Part shown: piece by piece, positions 55,915-64,000 of the stretch
Layout: each line of letters opens with the position of its first letter
How positions within the stretch are numbered: the stretch's first letter is position 1
Assembly: GCF_033115175.1 (NCBI RefSeq)
Contig: NC_084832.1
Span: forward strand, 10,157,342 to 10,221,341
DNA length: 64,000 bases
Direction of reading: 5' to 3'
Origin: Lepus europaeus
Lineage: Eukaryota > Chordata > Mammalia > Lagomorpha > Leporidae
Notes under the pieces: model-generated
Database searches by the model: none
The model's input: the letters and a program-made list of their open reading frames with translations, nothing else
What the model was told of the DNA's origin: nothing
Position numbers and translations under genes: made by a program

Positions 55915-56530
55915 GTTGATCAAGATAATATATTCACAATGGAATATTATTCAGCTATGAAAAAGAATGAAATCCTGTGATTTGCAGCAAAACAGATGGA
56001 ACTGAAAGAAAAGTTAAATAAAGCAGTCACAGAAAGACAAATACTAGGGTCGGCATAGTGGTGTACTGGGTAAAGCCATTGTCTATGAGGCTGGCATCCC
56101 AGATGGGCACTGGTTTGTGTCCCAGCTGCTCCACTTCAAATCCAGCTCCTGGCTAATGGCCTGGGAAAAACAGCAGAAGATGGCTCAAGTGTTTGGGCCC
56201 CTGCTACCTACATGGGAGACTGGATGAAGCTTCTGGCCTCCCAGCCTCCATTTGGACCAGCCCCAGCTGTTGCAACCATCTGGGGAGTGACCCAGAGGAG
56301 GGAGGATATTTCTCTCTTTCTCTCTCTATAACACTTTAAAATAATAAAGGAAAATAAATCTGGAAAAAAAAAAAAGACAAATACTGTGTTTTCTCCCTCA
56401 CATGGGAGCTAAACCAAAGCACTTGATCTGAACACAGAATAATGATTACTAGAGACAGGGAATGCTAAAAAGTTCGGATTAAAAAAAATTTAGGGGAAGC
56501 TGGGTGTGCATTTTTTTGAGAACTCCTCAC
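55915..56530 (+). mobile_element. Old L1 3' fragment, split by a SINE
   Basis: CAATGGAATATTATTCAGCTATGAAAAAGAATG, ATTTGCAGCAAAACAGATGG, then after the SINE CTCCCTCACATGGGAGC and TGATTACTAGAGACAGGGAATG: ORF2 C-terminal to 3' UTR order. Confidence 0.8.
56046..56374 (+). mobile_element. C-repeat inserted in old L1
   Basis: GGGTCGGCATAGTGGTGTACTGGG to AAATAAATCTGG and poly-A. The host sequence AAGACAAATACT is present on both sides (TSD). Confidence 0.88.
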
Positions 56531-56539
56531 ACTGGTTCA

Positions 56540-58330
56540 CAATCTTTGTAAATTAAAAATTTACAAATGGTCTGAAAAAAATGGTCTGAAATAAAAACTT
56601 TTAAATCAAATGAGGATCTGTAACACTTTAAATCCTCTCAAAAAGTTTGATCAAAATAGCATGAATAAATCTTAAACCTTGATTAAAATTTATAGTGTGA
56701 AAATTTTATTGAAAATATGACTTAAAAAGATGCATAGTATGATAGTATGATAAGTCATGCTACTATTAAGGACAGGATTACTGTAACTGGAAGGACAAAG
56801 CTTCCATACTGTTTATAAAATTGGAGCTATCAAGCCAGTGTTGAACTTTCAGCGAGCAAAGCCAGGATATCAGAGTGTTATGTAATATGCCAGGAAGGTG
56901 ACATGAACAGGATTCAGAAGGACAGCTTCTCTTATTTTACAAATTGCTGTATGACAAGTGGCATCTTTTACTAAAACCTTTTAAGGTGGAGAATAGGTAG
57001 GTTTAATGAGACAAACAAAGAAACCTAATAATAACACCCAACACACACTCTGTGCTGTGTTCATTGGTATTTCTTTCTTAGCACTTGTTCCTCCTAGTAA
57101 ATTCTGGGATATTTTTAAGAAACTGAACCTTTACTAATTGTAATCTTAACAAAATTATTCTTGTTTTTAAAAAAGATGTGTTGGATTGGGTATTGGACTT
57201 TGGGTAAAGAAAGTTTACTTGGCTATTTCAAGTCATCCCTTGATTTGGCATTCTGGAGGCTGTGATACTTGCAAGTGGTATACAGTAAGATTCAGCGTGT
57301 GCCTTTTCCTAAAAAAAAAGAGAGCCATGAAATAAGGTGTACAAAGGAGAACAGATTTGTCCTTCCACACCAGGCACTGTGCCAGGCTGGTCAGTTTAGA
57401 GAACAGTAGAGATGAGATTTCAGAGTCTGGATATTGAGTGTGTTGAATTTATCTGTGACTTTGTACCACAATATGAAGACTGCAATTTTATTTAGTGCCT
57501 GAAAAATCACTTTAACTTAGTAATTTACTCTTTGTCTTCAAACCATAGTATTCTGCACTCTGTGCTTGCACCTTGTCCTTTGATTTAATGACAGTCTCAA
57601 CTAAGAGGAATTTTTAAATACCATGTCAGCTTGCGCAACTTGATAGTTCATTGGCTACTGGGAGCAAACAGGTAGAAGATACTTGGAAGACACAATTAAG
57701 ATAGAGATAAATAAAGAAAAGGCTTCTACATGGGAGGAAGAGGTAGAAGAGGATAGTACAAAACAGGGTCAGTAGACCAAGGCATCAGTCACCTTATGTG
57801 GGGTAAAGTAATAGTCTGGATGCACAAGAAATTCCCACACAGAATTTTCAAAGCAGACAATGCTGAGTCAGATGTGATCAAAGTTCTCTTTCTCATCACC
57901 TGCCCTATTTAAGACTGCAAGGCAGTGCACAGGTATGGTAAAAAGCAATTGTTTGCTATGCATCGCCTTTGTAACTGTTTCTGCATTGTAGCATTTAGAG
58001 AGTATTTTTTCAATCTGTTTATCCAAATTCCATGTAAGCATCCAAAATATTCCAGCTATTGGACTTAGAAATTTTCAGCATTTGCAGTGAGACTATACCT
58101 CCCAGGTGTGGCTCCTAGAGAGTAAGCAGAGCAGGAATACTGGGGCACAGGGATCCTGGAAGACAGGAAGCTTCCTTGAAAGCTATGTTGGGCTCCAGGG
58201 GCCCCTACTCTAAACTGTAGGGAGGTCTAGGATGCTGCCACCCAACCTTCTTTTTCACTGGCAGTCAGACATATATCGTGGTCTGATGCCTCTCCACCTT
58301 TTGTGGACTTTTGACTAGTTTACTGTGTGC
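56540..58330. other. Intergenic stretch upstream of TPP2, no recognised element
   Basis: No coding sequence, no C-repeat and no firm old repeat over about 1.8 kb. Confidence 0.5.
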
Positions 58331-58341
58331 ACACACTTCCC

Positions 58342-58653
58342 TTTTTTTTTTTTTTTTTTTGACAGGCAGAGTGGACAGTGAGAGAGAGACAGACAGACAG
58401 AAAGGTCTTCCTTCGCCATTGGTTCACCCTCCAATGGCCGCTGCGGTCGACACATTGTGCTGATCTGAAGCCAGGAGCCAGGTGCTTCTCCTGGTCTCCC
58501 ATGGGGTGCATGGCCCAAGGACTTGGGCCATCCTCCACTGCACTCCCGGGCCACAGCAGAGAGCTGGCCTGGAAGAGGGGCAACCGGGACTAGAACCCAG
58601 TGTGCCGGCACCGCAAGGCGGAGGATTAGTCTATTGAGCCGCGGCGCCGGCCA
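58342..58653 (-). mobile_element. Young C-repeat (CSINE)
   Basis: T18, GACAGGCAGAGTGGACAGTG to GAGCCGCGGCGCCGGCC. Exact 11-bp TSD ACACACTTCCC at 58331-58341 and 58654-58664. Confidence 0.93.
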
Positions 58654-58777
58654 ACACACTTCCCCTAAAGGAATCCTTGTTCATATAATCTAGTTTTGTC
58701 TCTGCTGCTCAGAGGTCTCAGAGGGAAATAGTTCATAACAAAAAGTTTGAGATTTAGATTCCCAACACTTCACGACT

Positions 58778-58793
58778 GCTGCCCCCTCGTGGC
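58778..58793 (-). promoter_or_regulatory. Candidate CTCF-binding site
   Basis: The minus strand reads GCCACGAGGGGGCAGC, which fits the CTCF core CCANNAGGGGGC(A/G)(G/C). It is not inside a recognised transposon and lies 6.6 kb upstream of the TPP2 ATG. Binding is inferred from the motif only. Confidence 0.5.
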
Positions 58794-58799
58794 AAAATC

Positions 58800-59530
58800 C
58801 ATTGCCTCCTAACCAGTTCTCAAATCCAAAGCCAGGGGAGCTACATGATGGGCAAAGTTTAAGTCACATGCTTGTGTCTAACTGTAGAGGGAGCTGGAGA
58901 GATCAAATTCTGACTTCCTAGGTGGAAATGCAGGACTTACGTTGTGGAAAATTCCGTAAGCATAGGAAGACTTTTCATAAGATGCCAACAAATAATGACA
59001 ACCATCAACTATGCCAACATATGTATGTGTGTATGTATAAATGCACATTCATATGTATGTGTATCCATTTAGCCTGAGACTTCTACAACTGAATCCTTTA
59101 AAGGATCCTTGTCTTGCATTCCTGCTATCTCCTAAACAAATTAATTCATGCAGCACCACGTTCCAGTACTTGTGCCTTCAGCAATAAATTAGTAAATCAG
59201 GTGATTTGGACTAAGCATATTGATGAGAATAATGAGGAAACGTGGGCCACAAAAGAAAAATACCTCCCTGAATGCATCAGAATTTCTGGAGAAGATGTAT
59301 ATTCAAAGACTTAAGCCTAACATTTGAGACAATGTTGCCTTTCAGAGATTTTGCAAATTCTTAAGAATATAGTTGAGAGACTTGGAATGGATAATGGGTA
59401 CAAGAGTAGTGGCAGCAACGGTAAACTTCCCAAGTTTTGGGTTGTGACTGCAAAGTGTACTATACCCTAAACTTAGGAATGAATTCAAAGAAAATCTTGA
59501 CCATTCCTAACAAGGCTAGCACATTATAAA
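58800..59530. other. Intergenic stretch, no recognised element
   Basis: A short ATGTATGTGTGTATG-type stretch at 59020-59065. Otherwise nothing. Confidence 0.5.
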
Positions 59531-59539
59531 TTATATTTA

Positions 59540-59760
59540 GTTCTAAGCTTGAATTAAGGTGATGATTCTGAAGCTTGGCTATTGAATAGACTCTCCTAGA
59601 AAACCCTAAAATAACAATACTTGGGTCCAAAGATTCCCAGAACCCAGAGATTCTGATTTAATTGGTTTGAGTTTTAGCCTGGGTGTTGCATGTTTTCTGT
59701 GTGCCTACCTTGCTCTAATGGGCAGCCCAGGCTGAAATCTACTCAGCTAGTGGTACCTAA
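59540..59760. mobile_element. hAT-type (MER5/MER20-like) remnant
   Basis: GAACCCAGAGATTCTGATTTAATTGG and GCCTGGGTGTTGCATG match the centre of these elements. The ends are lost. Confidence 0.5.
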
Positions 59761-59782
59761 TATATTCTGAAAAGATACACAT

Positions 59783-60472
59783 GGCAGGTATTGTGGCTCA
59801 GTGGGATAAGCTGCCACTTACTTGCATACCACATTGGAATGCCTGAGTTGCAGTCCTGCCTCTGCTTCCAATCCAGTGTCCTGCTAATGCACAACCTGGG
59901 AGGCCGCAGATGATAGCTCCAGGACTTGGATCCTTGCCACCCACATGGGAGACATGGATGAAGTTCCTGACTTTTGGCTTGGGCCTGGCCTAGCCCCTGC
60001 TGTTGCAGGCATTTGGGGAATGAACCAGCAGATAAGCCTGCCTGCCTGCCTGCCTGCCTGCCTCCCTCCCTCCCTGCCTCCCTCCCTCCCTTTTTTTTTT
60101 TTTTTTTTAGGATTTATTCCTTTATTTGAAAGGCAGAGTTACAGAAAGGAAGAGTCAGAGAGAAGGTTCTTCCACTGGTTCATTCCCCATATGGCCGCAA
60201 TGGCTGGAGCTGCACCAATCCGAAGCCAAGAGCCAGGAGCTTCTTCTGGGTCTCCCGTGCAGGTGCAGGGGCCCAAGGACTTGGGCCATCTTCTGCTTTC
60301 TCAGGCCATAGCAGAGAGCCGGATTAGAAGTGGAACAGCTGGGACTTGAATTAGCACCCATATGGGATGCCAGCACTGCAGGCGGTGGCTTTACCTGCTA
60401 TGCCACATTGCCATCCCCATATCTCTTTTTCTTTGTTACTCTATATGTCAAATAAATAAAAAATAAACATTT
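59783..60472 (+). mobile_element. C-repeat carrying a second C-repeat in its tail
   Basis: The outer copy runs from GGCAGGTATTGTGGCTCAG to a (CCTG)n(CCTC)n tract, is interrupted at about 60091-60418, and resumes with CTCTATATGTCAAATAAATAAAAAATAAAC. The exact TSD AAGATACACAT at 59772-59782 and 60473-60483 flanks the whole composite. Confidence 0.9.
60091..60418 (-). mobile_element. Inner C-repeat
   Basis: T18, AGGATTTATTCCTTTATTTGAAAGGCAG to CTATGCCACATTGCCATCCCC, opposite in orientation to the SINE it sits in. Confidence 0.88.
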
Positions 60473-60489
60473 AAGATACACATAGAATT

Positions 60490-61990
60490 AAGATACCTAA
60501 CAATAGTGGCAAAAACCAAAAAATTTGGACAGGAGATAAATGGAATCAAAATGTCCCAAATTCCTTTCGTTATCTGGGAAAAGGAGAAAGTAGCAACTGA
60601 ATTAGGCTGATATGCCAAAGGTGTACTCTTAGCATAGTAAGAAAGGGTTATTCATTTACAGACATAGATCTAACATTCTGTAAATAGGAAAATTTAAATT
60701 TTTCATATAGGAAAGATAGGAGTCTCTGTAGGGAAATGTGGAGCAGTGATATACATCTCATCTCAGGAGTGCGGTGGAGGTAAACAAGTTACAATCCACA
60801 GTGGAAGTCTTCCACTGCTTCTCTCTAACCTGTGAGACCTTCTTCTCACAACATGTTGACAGCTATTGTTGGGTTCAGAGGTCTACACCTGTCTACAGAG
60901 CTAGTAGAAACACTGGGTGGAGCAGAAGTCTCAATTTCTAGAAGCCATTAGGGCATGGAGAGTTAAAGACAAAAGTGTGTTGGCCTCATATAGGGTGAAT
61001 GGCGTGTCCTGGGAAGCATGGGAGTGACTTTGCACAGCGGGCTACCTCTGATTGCAGCACTGAGAGAGGGGACATCATGATCACTGGTGCAAGACTCAAC
61101 TCTATCCCCCTACTCTGGAGCTTCTCCAGCTTTGCAACACTCCCTGGAACTGCAGTAAGGACCTGCAGAGAACCTCTGTCCATCAAGAAGGGCTTTGCTG
61201 TGGCAACGTGAAAGACCGAGGTGTGATGACTTGACATTTCATACCAATCTCCACTGCAGGCCACTGGGGACCTTGCTCCCAGATATTGTCAGCCTTGGAT
61301 TCAGGCTGAAGGAGCTGGCACTGACAGGAATGTAGCTGGTCACCTGCAAGGGAATAAGAGCACCAAGAAGCAGGCACTAGCACTGACAGCCTTCATTGCT
61401 TCAGCTCACATTTCATTGACCAAAACAAATCTCAAGGCCAAGCCCAAGATCCAGGGAGAAAAATGCAGTTATATCATGTACTCAAGGGAACAGTCTTAAT
61501 CTGGTTAGGGTACTATAAAAATATCACAAACTAGGAGGCCTATAAATAACAGAAATTTATTTCTCACATTTCTAGATGCTGGAAAATCCAGCAAGAAGTT
61601 GCAGGTAAATTCAATATTTTGTAAGGGTCTACTTCCAGGTTCATAGATGGCTGTCTTTTTCACCACATTCCCGCATTGGGAGGGGCTCCACTCAGTCCTC
61701 ACTGAACCTTAAATACCACTCAGTGGCCCTGCCTTCAGATACCATCACTTTGGGGATTAGGCTTTAATATGAATTTGGGGAGACATACATACACAGTCTA
61801 TAGCAGGAATAATAATTTTGTTTGACCAGTCCTGATTACCACCACAGTCTCATTGGTGTTACATGTTTTTTCCGCTCTAGTCAAACATTGGTGATGTGAT
61901 ATGTATAACAAAGGTGTACCTCCCTCTGTGATCATTGTAGGTGAACTGCTAGATAGAGAGTGAGGGACATAACAATCCCTGAATACTTAA
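60490..61990. other. Intergenic stretch, unassigned old repeat
   Basis: At 61500-61805, GGTTAGGGTACTATAAAAATATCACAAACTAGG, then TAGATGCTGGAAAATCC, and ending GGGGAGACATACATACACAGTCTATAGCAGG, resembles a common old mammalian interspersed repeat that I cannot name. No gene. Confidence 0.4.
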
Positions 61991-62003
61991 AGAAATAGTA
62001 CCT

Positions 62004-62362
62004 ATGGGGCTGGCATTATAATGCGATGAGTTAATCTGCTGCCTGAAATGCTGGCATGCTATATGCGCCTCATTTCAAGTCCTGGTTGCTGTACTTCCAA
62101 TCTAGCTCTCTGCTAATGCAACTGGGAAGTCCACAGGAGGGGCCCAAATCCTTGGATCCATATACCCACATGGGAGACCTGGGTGAGTTCTAGGATACTG
62201 GCTTTAGCCTGGCCCACCCGCTGGTGGTGTGGCCGTTTGGGAAGTGAACCAGCTGATGGAAGATATATATATATATCTATCTCTCTCTCCCCTCCCTCCC
62301 CCTCTCCCCCCCTCCCCCCCCCCTTATCTATGTAACTCTACCTTTCAAATAAATAAATCAAT
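62004..62362 (+). mobile_element. C-repeat with expanded simple repeats
   Basis: GGGGCTGGCATTATAATGCG to AAATAAATAAATCAAT. Exact TSD AAATAGTACCT at 61993-62003 and 62363-62373. It contains an (AT)n(CT)n(CCCCT)n expansion. Confidence 0.9.
62262..62325 (+). repeat. (AT)n(CT)n(C-rich)n simple repeat
   Basis: ATATATATATATAT, then CTCTCTCTC, then CCCTCCCCC-type runs, grown in the purine/pyrimidine part of the surrounding SINE. Confidence 0.85.
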
Positions 62363-62437
62363 AAATAGTACCTCATTTACTCCACTTTGTGTAGGAGTCT
62401 TTTTTCCACTTGTATAGTACCCAGCACATAACTGCTT

Positions 62438-62758
62438 TTTTTTTTTTTTTGACAGGCAGAATTAGAAAGGTCTTCCTTTTCCGTTGGTTCACCCCCCAAA
62501 TGGCCGCTACAGCCATGGCCGCTACAGCCAGCACATAGCACCGATCTGAAGCCAGGAGCCAGGTGCTTCTCCTGGTCTCCCATGCGGGTGCAGGGCCCAA
62601 GCACTTGGGCCATCCTCCACTGCCTTCCCGGGCCATAGCAGAGAGCTGGATTGGAAGAGGAGCAACTGGAACAGAATCTGGCGCCCCGACCGGGACTAGA
62701 ACCTGGGGTGCCGGCACCGCAGGCGGAGGATTAGCCAAGTGAGCCATGGCGTGGGCCA
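62438..62758 (-). mobile_element. Young C-repeat with short internal duplication
   Basis: T15, GACAGGCAGAATTAG to GGCGTGGGCC. TSD ATAACTGCTT at 62428-62437 and 62759-62768. ATGGCCGCTACAGCC is present twice in tandem (from about 62501), and the (GA)n tract is shortened. Confidence 0.92.
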
Positions 62759-62799
62759 ATAACTGCTTAATAAATAGAAGTTGAACTACACTGTGCCCT

Positions 62800-63360
62800 T
62801 CCCAGGTAAATAATTGTGACCTTTAACAACTCATTATTTATTATATTGTTTCTAATTCAGAATATGATTTTTAATATTCAAGTGTTAACCCTTTTTGATA
62901 TAACTGATTACATAGTCTCTGGTTCTGTCACTTTAAGTGAGAAAATAAAAAATTCTGGGAAAGCAAATGAAGACTAACTGCCTTGTGGTGCTGTAGGAAG
63001 TTAGGAATGTCATGTGAAAAGCAATTTCTTTATATCTCAATTTCTTTATATCCTTCCTGAAATGTCTTATGTGTATAAAATGACATACATATTCATAAAT
63101 ATGCATGTTTATATTTTTCCTCTTTCATTTTTTACACATCTCTGTTCTATACTTTTTAAACATTACAATATTTCCTGATGAATATTAGTATGTAGAAGTA
63201 CTATTTATTTTTAATCCTGCATACTATAAATTTCTCTAAATGTGTCACCATTTATTTAACCCTGTGGGTTTATTTTTAAGTCTCTTTGATGTTGGAAATT
63301 GATTCTCTCAACAAATACAGTTGCTTCTAAACCAGAAATCTCTCAGGCAATGCAAAATCT
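62800..63360. other. AT-rich intergenic stretch
   Basis: No gene or nameable repeat. Confidence 0.5.
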
Positions 63361-63366
63361 ACATTT

Positions 63367-63655
63367 AGGGGCAGGCATTGTGGCACAGCAAGTTAATTTG
63401 ACACTTAGGACACCTGTATCCCATATCAGAGTGCCAGTTCCAGTCTTGGCTGCCATTTCTGACCCAGCTTCTTGATAATGCATCCTGGAATACTTGAGGC
63501 TCTGCCACCCCTGTAGGAGACCCAGATAGAGTTCTTGGCTTCTGGCTTCAGCCTGGCTCAGCTCTGGCTGTTGCAGGCATTTGGAGAGTGAACCAGAATA
63601 TGAAAGATGTTTCTCTCTCTCTCTGTCACTCTGCCTGTTAAGTATGACAACGAAT
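63367..63655 (+). mobile_element. Old C-repeat variant
   Basis: GGGGCAGGCATTGTGGCACAGC to CACTCTGCCTGTTAAGTATG. Followed immediately by another copy in the same orientation. Confidence 0.82.
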
Positions 63656-63660
63656 AAACC

Positions 63661-63928
63661 AGGGCTGGTGTTGTGGTTTAACAGGTAATTGCGCTGCCTG
63701 CAATGCTGGCATCACATGAGTCCTGGATGCCCTCTGCTAAAGGCCTGGGAAAAGCCGTTGGAAGATGACCCAAGGGTTTGGGCCCCTGCTTTGCACACGG
63801 GAGACCTGGAAGAAGCTCTTGTTTCCTGGCTTTTGCAGCCATCTGGAGAGTGAACCATATCTCTATCTCTGTTTCTCCCCCACTCTGTAATCCTGACTTC
63901 CAAATAAATAAATAAAATATTTAAAAAG
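63661..63928 (+). mobile_element. C-repeat, last element in window
   Basis: AGGGCTGGTGTTGTGGTTTAACAGG to CAAATAAATAAATAAAATATTT. It lacks part of the middle compared with full copies (TCACATGAGTCCTGGATGCCC). Confidence 0.83.
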
Positions 63929-64000
63929 ACATTAAATAAACTTAAAAACTACTTTCATTTTGGTGAAGCCAAATTTCTGTATGCAATTTATATAAGTCCC

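Noticed and set aside
60042..60090. (CCTG)n(CCTC)n tract as a possible stand-alone repeat locus
   Set aside because: It lies inside the pyrimidine-rich part of a C-repeat and is best described as expansion within that SINE.
60700..61480. Possible unrecognised gene upstream of TPP2
   Set aside because: Short frames only, no splice-linked domain, and pieces resemble old interspersed repeats.

Overview
The window is mammalian nuclear DNA, almost certainly from a lagomorph (rabbit or a close relative). It is packed with C-repeats, the tRNA-derived SINEs of rabbits and hares. Some are young, GC-rich copies with clean target-site duplications (TSDs); others are older copies with AAATAAAT tails. 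L1 remnants have rabbit-type 3' ends. There is no prokaryotic, plasmid or phage content, and most open frames are SINE, L1 or CpG-island by-products.

One protein-coding gene is present: TPP2 (tripeptidyl-peptidase II), on the minus strand. The window holds its promoter/CpG island (about 51.7-52.96 kb) and its first 16 coding exons, from the ATG at 52209 to the exon ending at 7640. I placed every exon boundary by hand from GT/AG sites and reading phase. The exons sum to 2020 nt, residues 1-673 plus one base, which is just over half of the protein (about 1,249 residues in human). The subtilisin-type catalytic residues fall at the numbers known for human TPPII: D44, H264, oxyanion N362 and S449. 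The remaining exons lie beyond the left edge. The frame is intact in all 16 exons.

Layout from left to right: 1-7.6 kb is intron 16, dominated by a decayed L1 that was itself hit by a second, 5'-truncated L1 (perfect 12-bp TSD), followed by three young C-repeats. From 7.6 to 24.7 kb lie exons 16 to 6, including the subtilase core. From 24.7 to 44.5 kb lie long introns with exons 5 to 2, which encode the insertion between the catalytic Asp and His. Intron 1 runs from 44.5 to 52.0 kb. Exon 1 and the CpG-rich promoter follow. From 52.95 to 54.0 kb is a GT-rich minisatellite of about 26 units with a 239-bp higher-order period, then a ~100-bp duplicated unit at 54.0-54.3 kb. From 54.4 to 64 kb is intergenic sequence upstream of TPP2 with SINEs, old L1 pieces and a candidate CTCF site, and no recognisable gene.

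No novel multi-gene system was found. The observations most worth a second look are the structured minisatellite beside the promoter, the GAG splice acceptor of exon 15, the in-frame exons 2-4 with weak donors, the inverted young C-repeats in intron 16, and the nested insertions with exact TSDs.
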